Shown here piece after piece: positions 55,263 through 63,251 of a DNA stretch of 64,000 bases. The DNA lies in the NCBI GenBank assembly GCA_022826825.1, contig JAJDUD010000050.1:1-64000 (forward strand). The letters are read 5' to 3'. Position 1 is the stretch's first letter. Each line of letters starts with the position of its first letter. The position numbers and the translations under genes were made by a program. Source of the DNA: Acidobacteriota bacterium (GTDB lineage: Bacteria; Acidobacteriota; Vicinamibacteria; Marinacidobacterales; Marinacidobacteraceae). The notes beneath the pieces are model-generated. The model was not told the origin of the DNA and made no database searches. It saw nothing but the letters and a program-made list of their open reading frames with translations.

Positions 55263-56648
55263 ATGCGCAGACATCTCCCTTGCCTCGCCGTCCTGGCGGC
55301 GGCCTCGCTGATCGGACTGGCCGCGTGCGACGACGGCGGCGGCACCACGCCCACCCCCGCGCCCGTTCCGGCGCCGGCTCCGGCTCCGGCGCCGACGCCT
55401 GAGGAGCCGCCCGCCCAAATGGTGGTGAGCGGCCACATCGAGGAAGACACCACCTGGGTCGCGGCGACCGCCTACATTCTCGAAGGCGCGGTCTTCGTCC
55501 ACGAGGGCGTGACCCTGACCATCGACGCCGGCACCCAGATCTTCGGCGACAGCGCCACGAACGGCACCCTGATCGTGGAGCGCGGCGGCATGCTGATGGC
55601 GATGGGCACCGCCGACGCGCCCATCGTGATGACGAGCGACCAGGAGCCGGGTTCGCGCGCCCGGGGCGACTGGGGCGGCCTCATCATCAACGGAAACGCG
55701 CCCCTGAACATCCCCGGCGGCGAAGGTGAGGGCGAAGGCGACACCGGCGCCTACGGCGGCAGCGATCCCCACGACAACAGCGGCGTCCTGAACTACGTGC
55801 GCGTCGAGTACGCCGGCACCGAGTTCAGCCCCGACAACGAGCTGAACGGCATCGCCTTCCAGGGCGTCGGCGACGGCACCGAGGTGGACTACGTCCAGGT
55901 GCACTACAACAAGGACGACGGCGTGGAGTGGTTCGGCGGCACGGTGGACGCCAAGCACCTCGTGGTGACCGGCATCGCCGACGACAGCTTTGACTGGACC
56001 GAGGGCTGGACCGGGCGCGGCCAGTTCTGGATCGCCCAGCAGCGCGGCGACGACGCCGACAACGGGATCGAGGCCGACAACAACGCCGAGAACAACGACC
56101 TGACGCCGCGCTCCGCCCCGACCCTCTACAACGTCACCCTCATCGGGGACCCGCGGACGGAGGCCGGCGACGAGAGCGACATCGGGATGCTGCTTCGCGA
56201 GGGCACCGCGGGCGAGTACGCCAACTTCATCGTGGTCGGCTTCAAGGACGAGGGACTGCGACTCGACCACACGGCCACCTACCAGCAGGTGGTCGACCGC
56301 GAACTCACCGTGAAGAACTCGATCTTCCACGACAACGTGAAGGGGAGCTTCGGCGACGGCTCGAACAAGGGTGAGAGCGACCCCTCGGTGACGGAGCTCG
56401 TCATGACGGCCAACGCGGCGGGCGCGGGGATCATGGAAGTGGATCCGATGCTGGAGGACCCGTACTACCACCCGGGTCACGGAGATGAGATCGAGGAGTT
56501 CGGGGTGTGTCCGCAGGCTGGTTCGCCGGCCCTCACCGGCGGCGCGGTTCCGCCCGCGGACGGCTTCTTCGACCCGGTCACCTACATCGGCGCCTGCGAC
56601 GAGGGCGGCGACTGGTTCGCGAGTTGGATCAACCTGGCTGCGAACTGA
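55263..56648 (+). CDS. Surface lipoprotein, partner of the TonB receptor (right-handed-helix-like)
   Basis: 461 aa; a perfect AGGAGG precedes the ATG. Lipobox GLAAC with Cys22, then a P-T-P-A-P linker (29-45). The body has repeated short strands (AYILEGAVFVHEGVTLTIDAGTQIFG; GTLIVERGGMLMAMGTADAPIVMTS), the look of a parallel beta-helix, and a metal-binding-like acidic stretch (DDADNGIEADNNAENND). Such lipoproteins often follow this class of TonB receptor. Cys residues near the C-terminus (GVCPQAG, GACDEGG) may form a disulfide. Co-transcribed with the receptor (96-nt gap). Confidence 0.8.
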   Translation: MRRHLPCLAVLAAASLIGLAACDDGGGTTPTPAPVPAPAPAPAPTPEEPPAQMVVSGHIEEDTTWVAATAYILEGAVFVHEGVTLTIDAGTQIFGDSATNGTLIVERGGMLMAMGTADAPIVMTSDQEPGSRARGDWGGLIINGNAPLNIPGGEGEGEGDTGAYGGSDPHDNSGVLNYVRVEYAGTEFSPDNELNGIAFQGVGDGTEVDYVQVHYNKDDGVEWFGGTVDAKHLVVTGIADDSFDWTEGWTGRGQFWIAQQRGDDADNGIEADNNAENNDLTPRSAPTLYNVTLIGDPRTEAGDESDIGMLLREGTAGEYANFIVVGFKDEGLRLDHTATYQQVVDRELTVKNSIFHDNVKGSFGDGSNKGESDPSVTELVMTANAAGAGIMEVDPMLEDPYYHPGHGDEIEEFGVCPQAGSPALTGGAVPPADGFFDPVTYIGACDEGGDWFASWINLAAN

Positions 56649-56683
56649 CGACTTCGGATCGCGCCCGGCGGCCGCCGCTCCCG

Positions 56684-57253
56684 GTGAGCGGCGGCCGCGC
56701 GGCCGTCCTGGGAGCGGCCGTGACGGTCCTCCTGGGGTGTGGCGCGCGTGAGCCGTCAACGGGTGAAGGCTCCCCCGGCAACCCGGAAGCGGCGACCGCG
56801 GCTGCGGACCTCGTCACGCCGCCGGTGGGCGGCGCCCTGTTCGACTCTCCCGAGGCGGCGGCGCGCGAGGCGCTGGCGCTGATCGAGGCCGGCGATGCCG
56901 GCCGCCTTTCCCGACTGGCCCTCAGCGAGGCCGAGTTCCGGGCCGCCGTGTATCCCCGGCTGCCGGCGAGCCGCCCGGAACGGAACACCTCCGCCGAGTT
57001 CGTCTGGGACAGGCTTCACCAGCGGAGCCGGAGCGCGCTGGCATACACCCTGGAGCGCTACCGGGGCCGCCGCTACGAGGTGGTGGCGGTGGATTTCGTG
57101 GGCGAGACCACCGACTACGGCCCCTTCCAGGTCCATCGGGAGACGGTCCTCACGGTCGAGACCCCGGACGGCGAGCGCGGCACGCTGCGAATCTTCGGCT
57201 CGATACTCGAGCAGGAAGGCCGCTACAAGATCTTCAGCTTCGTGACGGACTGA
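56684..57253 (+). CDS. Small lipoprotein of unknown function
   Basis: 189 aa from a GTG at 56684, 35 nt after the preceding lipoprotein gene. The signal AAVLGAAVTVLLGCG has a lipobox Cys at 19. The mature domain (about 50-189) is an alpha/beta fold that begins with SPEAAAREALALIEAGDAGRLSRLALSEAEF and ends in strands (RGTLRIFGSILEQEGRYKIFSFVTD), reminiscent of NTF2/SnoaL-like domains, but I do not recognise a named family. Probably the last gene of the receptor-lipoprotein unit; a REP-like palindrome follows its stop. Confidence 0.7.
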   Translation: MSGGRAAVLGAAVTVLLGCGAREPSTGEGSPGNPEAATAAADLVTPPVGGALFDSPEAAAREALALIEAGDAGRLSRLALSEAEFRAAVYPRLPASRPERNTSAEFVWDRLHQRSRSALAYTLERYRGRRYEVVAVDFVGETTDYGPFQVHRETVLTVETPDGERGTLRIFGSILEQEGRYKIFSFVTD

Positions 57254-57266
57254 CGCGTCTGGGAGC

Positions 57267-57284
57267 GCCGGCCTTCAGGCCGGC
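57267..57284. repeat. REP-like palindrome GCCGGCCT/AGGCCGGC
   Basis: GCCGGCCTTCAGGCCGGC, preceded by GGGAGC, lies 13 nt after the lipoprotein stop and between convergent genes, where it may end transcription from both sides. Confidence 0.65.
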
Positions 57285-57338
57285 ACCCGCGGCCCCCGAG
57301 TGCCGCGGAACCGCGCCATGCGGCTTTTCCTCATAACG

Positions 57339-58850
57339 CTACGCGTCCCGGACCCGGAGTTCGAGTCCGATCGCGGCGAGTTCGGTGGCCTCCTGGGCGA
57401 TCCCGGCGCGGGTCAGCGGATGGTGGTCGAGCCACCCGGGGGGGAAGGAGAGTTCGAGCCGGCCGTCCTCGGCGACCGCTTCGATCAGGGGCAGCGGCTC
57501 CCGGCTCCGCCGGCGGCAGAGGAGGACCGCGATGCGCAGGATCGCGGCCAGCCGCCCCGTGGTCACCGCGTCGGCCGCCGTCATCTCGTCGAAGCGCCCG
57601 TAGCGGAGCTTCTGGCGATGGGTCTCGATGAGCGCCGCCAGCAGTTCCTGGTCGTCCCGTGAAAACCCGGGCATGTCCGAGTTCCTCACGATGTAGGCGC
57701 CGTGGCGGTGGTACCCGCTGAAGGAGACCGAGAGGCCTACCTCGTGGAGGTCGGCGGCCCAGCGCAGGAACCGTTCGTGCGACTCGTGCTCGAGCCCCCA
57801 CGACGCCCGTAGCTGCCGGAGTCCGACGAGCGCCGTGGCTTTCACCCGCTCGGCCTGTTCGCGGTCCACGCGGTACTGGCTCACGAGATTGCGGATCGTG
57901 GTTTCCCGGACGTCCTCCCGCCGCCGCCGGCCGATCAGGTCGAACAGGACCCCCTCCCGGAGCGCCCCGTCGGCGGGTTCGATCCTCTGGATGTCCAGGG
58001 TTTTCATGGCCGCCCGCAGGATGGCCACCCCTCCCGGGAAGTCCCAGGCGCGGTCGGCCGGGAAACCGGGGATGGCGTCCGGCCCCTCCGCGAGGGCCTC
58101 GACGTGGGCGGCGCGGATCATCCGGCTGCGGAGGCTCTTCAACCCGGGCCGGGTGAGCCCGCCGTTCGCCCGCAGGAGTTCCGCGGCGGCCAGCACGGTT
58201 CCTGAGGAACCGAAGGCGCTCGACCAGCCGAGTCCCAGGAATCCCTCCTCCACGGTCTCGAGTTCGCGGCGGGCCTCGGTCTCCGCGGCCGTGAACGCCT
58301 GTTTCGTGATGACGCCGCCCGGAAAGAAGCGCCGCGTATAGGAAACGCATCCCATGTAGAGGCTGGCGGCGCGCAGCGGTTCGTGGCTCTGTCCGATCAC
58401 GAGTTCGGTACTGCCGCCTCCGATGTCCACGACGAGCCGGCGGCCGTTCTCCTCCGGGAGCAGGTGGCTGACCCCGAGATAGATGAGCCGGGCCTCCTCC
58501 GCGCCGGAGATGACCTCGACGCGGTGTCCGAGCGCCTTCGCCGCCCTGCCGAGGAGCGCCTTCCGGTTCTTCACCTGCCGGAAGGCGTTCGTGCCGACGG
58601 CGCGCGCCTGGCCGGGGGGGATGTCCCGGATGCGTTCCCCGATGCGGGCCAGCGCGGCCTCCGCCCGTCCCCAGGTCGCGGCTTCGATGCCCTTGTCCCG
58701 GATCCCGGCGGCGAGGCGCACCGCCTCCTTCACCCGGTCCACCACCTCGGTGTTCTCGCCGTGGACCCGGGCCACGGTCAGGTGGAAGCTGCGGGAACCC
58801 AGGTCCACCGCGGCGAACAGGCCCATCGGGAGGTTTCGCCGGGCGGTCAT
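57339..58850 (-). CDS. ppx: Exopolyphosphatase / guanosine pentaphosphatase family protein
   Basis: 503 aa. The actin-like (ASKHA) N-terminal half has FAAVDLGSRSFHLTVAR, the conserved ISGAEEARLIYLGV and VVDIGGGSTELVIGQ; the C-terminal half carries an HD-like domain (WAADLHEVGLSVSFSGYHRHGAYIVRNSDMPGFSRDDQ). This architecture fits Ppx/GppA enzymes that hydrolyse polyphosphate or pppGpp. Position beside phoBR and apaH favours a phosphate-economy role. Start ATG 58850; a second possible ATG lies eight codons on. Confidence 0.9.
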   Translation of the reverse strand: MTARRNLPMGLFAAVDLGSRSFHLTVARVHGENTEVVDRVKEAVRLAAGIRDKGIEAATWGRAEAALARIGERIRDIPPGQARAVGTNAFRQVKNRKALLGRAAKALGHRVEVISGAEEARLIYLGVSHLLPEENGRRLVVDIGGGSTELVIGQSHEPLRAASLYMGCVSYTRRFFPGGVITKQAFTAAETEARRELETVEEGFLGLGWSSAFGSSGTVLAAAELLRANGGLTRPGLKSLRSRMIRAAHVEALAEGPDAIPGFPADRAWDFPGGVAILRAAMKTLDIQRIEPADGALREGVLFDLIGRRRREDVRETTIRNLVSQYRVDREQAERVKATALVGLRQLRASWGLEHESHERFLRWAADLHEVGLSVSFSGYHRHGAYIVRNSDMPGFSRDDQELLAALIETHRQKLRYGRFDEMTAADAVTTGRLAAILRIAVLLCRRRSREPLPLIEAVAEDGRLELSFPPGWLDHHPLTRAGIAQEATELAAIGLELRVRDA

Positions 58851-58959
58851 GCCCGGAGACGGCGGCGGTTCCGGTCCTGATCGTCCGGACGGACCGCGGG
58901 GCTGGCCCTGTTCATGGATTCAAGGTCCTTTCCGGGCGGCCCGTTAGCATCCCCGCGGC

Positions 58960-59784
58960 GTGGCAACCTGGGTCGTCGGCGATGTGCAGGGGTGTTTTAG
59001 CACGTTCGAGGCGCTCCTGGACCGCCTCGAATTCCGGCCCGGACGGGACCGGTTGTGGTTCGTCGGGGACCTCGTCAACCGGGGACCCGATTCGCTCGGC
59101 ATGCTGCGCTGGGCGTACCGGCACCGGGACTCGCTGGTGTGCGTGCTGGGAAACCACGACCTGCACCTGCTGGCGCAGCGCGAGGGCGTGATTCCGGCCC
59201 GCCGCCGCGACACGCTGGAACCACTGCTCGCCGCTCCGGACGCCGGCGAGTTGTGCGACTGGGTGGCCGGGCTCCCCTTTGTCCATCGCGAGAACGGATT
59301 CCTCCTCGTCCACGCCGGGGTTCCGCCCGGGTGGGATCTTCCGCAGATCGAGTCCGGGGGAAGGGCTGCCAGCCGGGCGCTGGCGCAGGACCGCGCCCGC
59401 TTTCTTCGGGCGCTCTATTCGCTGCGCGGGGATCGTCCCGGGGACGCTGGAGAACTTCCCGGGAACGGCAGCGAAGCGGTGCGGGCGGCTTCCGTCTTCA
59501 CCCGGATCCGAATCGTCAACGCCGAAGGGCGGCCCGCGTTCGACTTCGACGGCGTTCCCGAGACCATCCCCCCGGGTCACCGTCCGTGGTTCGAAGGTCT
59601 ATCGCTCCCGGAGGACCTGACCGTGCTCTTCGGCCACTGGGCGGCCCTGGGACTCATGGTGTCCGACCGGGCGGTCTGCCTCGACTCGGGCTGCGTCTGG
59701 AACGGATCGCTGACGGCGCTCCGTCTCGAAGACGGCGTCCTCAGGATCCAGCCGGCGGCGGCCGGTGACGGTCAGCCGCCGTAA
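58960..59784 (+). CDS. apaH: Symmetrical bis(5'-nucleosyl)-tetraphosphatase
   Basis: ApaH, 274 aa, GTG start, cleaves Ap4A (and decaps Np4-RNA) to two ADP. The calcineurin-like metallophosphatase motifs are GDVQGC (7-12), GDLVNRGPDSLG (about 36-47), GNHDLHLLA (about 64-72), LLVHAGVPPGW and FGHWAALG. Divergent from ppx by 109 nt. The 3' end overlaps the convergent exported-protein gene by 44 nt. Confidence 0.95.
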   Translation: MATWVVGDVQGCFSTFEALLDRLEFRPGRDRLWFVGDLVNRGPDSLGMLRWAYRHRDSLVCVLGNHDLHLLAQREGVIPARRRDTLEPLLAAPDAGELCDWVAGLPFVHRENGFLLVHAGVPPGWDLPQIESGGRAASRALAQDRARFLRALYSLRGDRPGDAGELPGNGSEAVRAASVFTRIRIVNAEGRPAFDFDGVPETIPPGHRPWFEGLSLPEDLTVLFGHWAALGLMVSDRAVCLDSGCVWNGSLTALRLEDGVLRIQPAAAGDGQPP

Positions 59785-60265
59785 CCGAATCGTCACATTT
59801 GCTGGCCGGACGCAGCCGCAGCGTCCGCTCGGGGTAGCGCAGGTCGGTTCGCCAGCGGAACCGGTCGAGCTCGTCTTCGAGTTCCAGATCGAGCCGCTTC
59901 TTCCCGATGTAGATGCTCGCCGGCGTGATGACGACCCCGGCGCGGAACCGTGCGGGGCCGCCGTCCTCGCTCTCGGTTCCTTCCACCCAGCCTTCCACGG
60001 TCAGCCGCTCCCATTCCGGGTTCGAACCGGGCCGGGAGTCGAAGAAGGTGAACTGGCTCACGAGCCGTCCCGGCGCCACGGCGCGAACGGCTCCCGCTTC
60101 CGTGCGAATCACGACGTCGCGGAGGCAGGACGCGACCTCGAACCGTACCGGGACGTAGATGCTCCTCGGCAGGACTTCCGGCTCGTCATTCGCCCATGCC
60201 GGCGAGGCGAGGGTGGTCCCGGAAAGCGCCAGGACCAGCGCGCCTCCCCCGAATCTCCGGGCCAT
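59741..60265 (-). CDS. Exported protein of unknown function under a Pho box
   Basis: 174 aa from ATG 60265; ATGs at 60280 and 60298 are in frame, but the last lies inside the Pho box and cannot be used by mRNA made from it. A signal peptide (1-25, ending SPAWA) precedes a compact beta-rich domain with SIYVPVRFEVASCLRDVVIRT and FRAGVVITPASIYIGKKRLDLELED. I recognise no family. The promoter architecture predicts induction under phosphate starvation by the PhoB encoded 10 kb away. With the 60265 start the leader is very short, perhaps leaderless. Confidence 0.7.
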   Translation of the reverse strand: MARRFGGGALVLALSGTTLASPAWANDEPEVLPRSIYVPVRFEVASCLRDVVIRTEAGAVRAVAPGRLVSQFTFFDSRPGSNPEWERLTVEGWVEGTESEDGGPARFRAGVVITPASIYIGKKRLDLELEDELDRFRWRTDLRYPERTLRLRPASKCDDSVTAADRHRPPPAGS

Positions 60266-60291
60266 CGTCTGCCACTGCATGTGAACAGAAT

Positions 60292-60309
60292 ATGACAACT
60301 AAATGACAT
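60292..60309 (-). promoter_or_regulatory. Pho box (PhoB binding site)
   Basis: On the minus strand ATGTCATTTAGTTGTCAT holds two 7-bp direct repeats, (A)TGTCAT and (T)TGTCAT, separated by exactly 4 bp, which is the established Pho-box layout (CTGTCAT-N4-CTGTCAT). It lies 27 nt upstream of the ATG at 60265 in an AT-rich gap, where it would replace the -35 element. Confidence 0.75.
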
Positions 60310-60367
60310 TTGCCATCTTGATCGGGACCTGCAAGAGCCCTCGGCGCCCGGTGGCGGCGAGCCCGAC

Positions 60368-61237
60368 TCAGCGCTTCTTCTTGACGGTGGTGGTGAAGGC
60401 GTTCTCGCCGTACTGGAGCCGGAGCGGCTCGCGGGTCTCGATGTTGTAGCGGTCGCCCGGCATCAGGAAGTAGAAGGTCCCGCCGTTCGGCAGTTCCCGC
60501 GTGTTGTCGTAGATCGCGACGTAGCCCTGGCCGATCACCTCGAAACCGTTTCCGCGGACCACGATGGCGGTGTCCTCGTCGATACCGATCCCGAGCAGCT
60601 CGGGCCGGGCCGCGATGATCTCCAGGAGATCGAAGTGGCGGTTCCGCACCAGCAGGTGCTGGTCGATCGCCGTTCCCCGGAAGAACGCGAAACCCTCCTC
60701 GTGGTCGCCCATCATGATCGTGTTGCCGCTCGTGTCCCCGCGCGCGAGGTATTCGCCCTGGATGGTCGCCCCGGCCGAGGACCCCCCGATCACGCCGCCC
60801 CGGGCGAGCAGCGCGTGCAGTTCGCGTTCGGTGCGGGTGTCGGCGTAGGCGTCCACCAGCCGCCACTGGCGTCCGCCGGGAAACCACACGCCGCGGGCCT
60901 TCGTGATCGGCGCGGCGAACGCCTCGCTCTCGGCCTCCTCCCGGTCCCAGGTGTGGAGCACCGTGATGTTCTTCACCCCGAGGTTGCGGAAGCGGCGGGC
61001 CCCCGCGTACCACGCGTCGTAGTCGTCCTCGCCGCCGGCGGTGGGAATGATCACGATGGGGGCTTCCGGTCCCCCCGCGAGGCTGATGAAGCGTTCGAGG
61101 ATCGCGTCGTCGCGGAGCGCCCCGCCGACGATGACCAGCGAGCCCTTCTCGGGGCCCTGCTGGGCGAACCCCGCGGCGGGAAGCAGGAGAGCGAGGGCAA
61201 GGCCCAGCAGAATCGACTTCGAGATCGGGGAACGCAT
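60368..61237 (-). CDS. Exported cyanophycinase-like peptidase (family S51)
   Basis: 289 aa with a signal peptide (1-26, ending AAGFAQ). The serine-protease elbow is IGGSSAGATIQG (nucleophile Ser154), and the fold begins GSLVIVGGALRDDAILERF, as in cyanophycinases and dipeptidase E. S51 exo-enzymes release beta-Asp-Arg from cyanophycin or cleave Asp-X dipeptides; an exported form would feed on extracellular polymer or peptide. No cyanophycin synthetase is nearby. Gene stands alone on the minus strand. Confidence 0.85.
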   Translation of the reverse strand: MRSPISKSILLGLALALLLPAAGFAQQGPEKGSLVIVGGALRDDAILERFISLAGGPEAPIVIIPTAGGEDDYDAWYAGARRFRNLGVKNITVLHTWDREEAESEAFAAPITKARGVWFPGGRQWRLVDAYADTRTERELHALLARGGVIGGSSAGATIQGEYLARGDTSGNTIMMGDHEEGFAFFRGTAIDQHLLVRNRHFDLLEIIAARPELLGIGIDEDTAIVVRGNGFEVIGQGYVAIYDNTRELPNGGTFYFLMPGDRYNIETREPLRLQYGENAFTTTVKKKR

Positions 61238-61331
61238 GCCGTGATCCTCCTTGCGGATCGGGTGGGCGGGCCATTATCCGGCCTCCGCGCGGTGACGGCG
61301 GAAGAGGCCGGGTTTCCTACACTCTCGGGAT

Positions 61332-63251
61332 ATGCGAAACGTGGTCGTGGGCACCGCCGGCCACATCGACCACGGGAAGAGTTCGCTGGTGCTGGCACTC
61401 ACCGGCACCGACCCGGACCGGCTGAAGGAGGAAAAGGCCCGCGGCATCACCGTGGACCTCGGTTTCGCGCACCTCGAGCACGAGGACGTGCACTACGGCT
61501 TCGTGGACGTTCCCGGCCACGAGCGGTTCGTGCGCAACATGCTGGCCGGCGCCTCCGGGTTCGATGTGGTGCTGCTGGTCGTGGCCGCGGACGAGTCGGT
61601 GATGCCCCAGACGCGCGAACACATCGAGATCTGCCGCCTGCTCGGCGTGCGTTCCGCGGTCGTGGCGCTGACCCGGATCGACCTCGTGGAGGACCCGGAG
61701 TTCATCGAGATCGCCGCCCTCGAGGTGCGCGAACTGCTGTCCGGCTCGGCGATGTCGGAAGCGCCGCTCGTCCCGGTGTCCTCGAAGACCGGCGCGGGGC
61801 TCGACGAGCTTCGCGGCGCGCTCGCGGCGGCGGCCGGCGCCGCCGGGGCCCGCGACGCCTCGGGCCCCTTCCGGCTGCCGGTGGACCGGGCCTTCACCAT
61901 GCGCGGTTTCGGCTCCGTGGTCACCGGGACGCTGGTTTCGGGCAGCGTGGCGGTGGGGAGCGAGGTGGAAGTCCTCCCCGAGGCAGAGCGCGCCCGGGTC
62001 CGGGGAGTCCAGGTCCACGGCGCCTCCGTCGAGTCGGCGCACGCCGGACAGCGGGCCGCCCTGAACCTGGCCGGCGGCGGCCGTCTCCGCGCCGATCGCG
62101 GATCCGTCGTCGCCTCGCCCGGGGAGCTCGGGGCGACCCGGATGCTCGATGCGCGGCTCGAAGTGCTCGGCTGGGCCTCCGGACCGGTCCAGGATGAGGA
62201 CCGGGTCCACCTCCACGTCGGGACCGCGACCTCCCTCGCGCGGGTACGGCTCCTCGGGGGCGTCGGGGCGTTGGCCCCGGGAGACTCCGGACTCGTGCAG
62301 CTGCGTCTCGAGACGCCGCTGACCGCCGTCCGGGGGGACCGCTTCATCGTCCGGCGCTATTCGCCGGTGATCACCATCGGCGGCGGACGGATCCTCGACG
62401 CCCTGCCGCCGAAGCGTTCTCCCCGGAGCCCGGCGGCCCGCGACCGGGTGGCGGCGCTCGATCGGGTGACCGACGCCCGCGCCGCCGCCGCCTTCATCGA
62501 GGAGGCCGGCATCCGCGGCCTCGGCGAGCCGGTCCTGCGCCGCCGGCTGGGGATCCGGGTGCCGGAGGCCGAACGGGTGGTCGCGGAACTCGCCGGGCGC
62601 GGGGAAATCGAGGCGCTCGGCGAGGGTGGGCCTGCCGGCGGGGGCGGACGCGTCTTCCTGTCGGCCGGGAACGTTCGATCCCTCAGGGAGCGCATGCTCG
62701 CCCGGCTCTCCGCCTGGGAGTCGGACAACCGGCTTCGTCCGGGAATGCCGCTCGAGCAACTCCGGGAACAGACCGGCGTTCCCGCCGTCGTGGCCGACGG
62801 AGCGCTCCGGGGTCTCGCCGAAGCGGGCGTGGTCGAACTCACCCGGCACACGGTGGGGACGGCGGGCCGGCGGATCGAGCTGACCGACGAGGAGCGGCGC
62901 GCCTCCGACGGCTTCGCCCGCCTGTTGGCCGAGGGGGGATACACGCCTCCGACCCTCGGCGAGGCGGCGGAGCGGCTCAGGGCGTCCACGGAACTTGTGG
63001 ATGACCTGCGGCGCCTGCTCCTGAGCGAGGGCCGGGTGGTGGACGTGAGCCCCGACCTCTATTTCGATGCCGGGCGGATCGCCGCGCTGCGGCGCGCGGT
63101 TGCCGAACGGGCCGCCGCCAACCCGCAGATCGACGTGGCGTGGTTCAAGGAGCGCTTCGGCCTCAGCCGCAAGCACGCGATCCCGCTGCTCGAATGGCTC
63201 GACCGGGAGCGGGTGACGGTACGGGTGGGGAACCTGCGAAAGATCCTATGA
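61332..63251 (+). CDS. selB: Selenocysteine-specific elongation factor SelB
   Basis: 639 aa. The EF-Tu-like GTPase domain has [12 protein letters not shown] (7-18), [13 protein letters not shown] and ALTRIDLV; the SelB-specific C-terminal half consists of winged-helix repeats (about 380-639) that bind the SECIS hairpin. It delivers Sec-tRNA to UGA codons, so the genome should encode selenoproteins plus selA, selC and selD, none of which is in the window. The stop overlaps the next gene as ATGA. Confidence 0.95.
   Translation: MRNVVVGTAGHIDHGKSSLVLALTGTDPDRLKEEKARGITVDLGFAHLEHEDVHYGFVDVPGHERFVRNMLAGASGFDVVLLVVAADESVMPQTREHIEICRLLGVRSAVVALTRIDLVEDPEFIEIAALEVRELLSGSAMSEAPLVPVSSKTGAGLDELRGALAAAAGAAGARDASGPFRLPVDRAFTMRGFGSVVTGTLVSGSVAVGSEVEVLPEAERARVRGVQVHGASVESAHAGQRAALNLAGGGRLRADRGSVVASPGELGATRMLDARLEVLGWASGPVQDEDRVHLHVGTATSLARVRLLGGVGALAPGDSGLVQLRLETPLTAVRGDRFIVRRYSPVITIGGGRILDALPPKRSPRSPAARDRVAALDRVTDARAAAAFIEEAGIRGLGEPVLRRRLGIRVPEAERVVAELAGRGEIEALGEGGPAGGGGRVFLSAGNVRSLRERMLARLSAWESDNRLRPGMPLEQLREQTGVPAVVADGALRGLAEAGVVELTRHTVGTAGRRIELTDEERRASDGFARLLAEGGYTPPTLGEAAERLRASTELVDDLRRLLLSEGRVVDVSPDLYFDAGRIAALRRAVAERAAANPQIDVAWFKERFGLSRKHAIPLLEWLDRERVTVRVGNLRKIL

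Noticed and set aside
60265..60298. ATG at 60298 as start of the exported protein
   Set aside because: It falls inside the Pho box, so it would lie upstream of the transcript made from that promoter.
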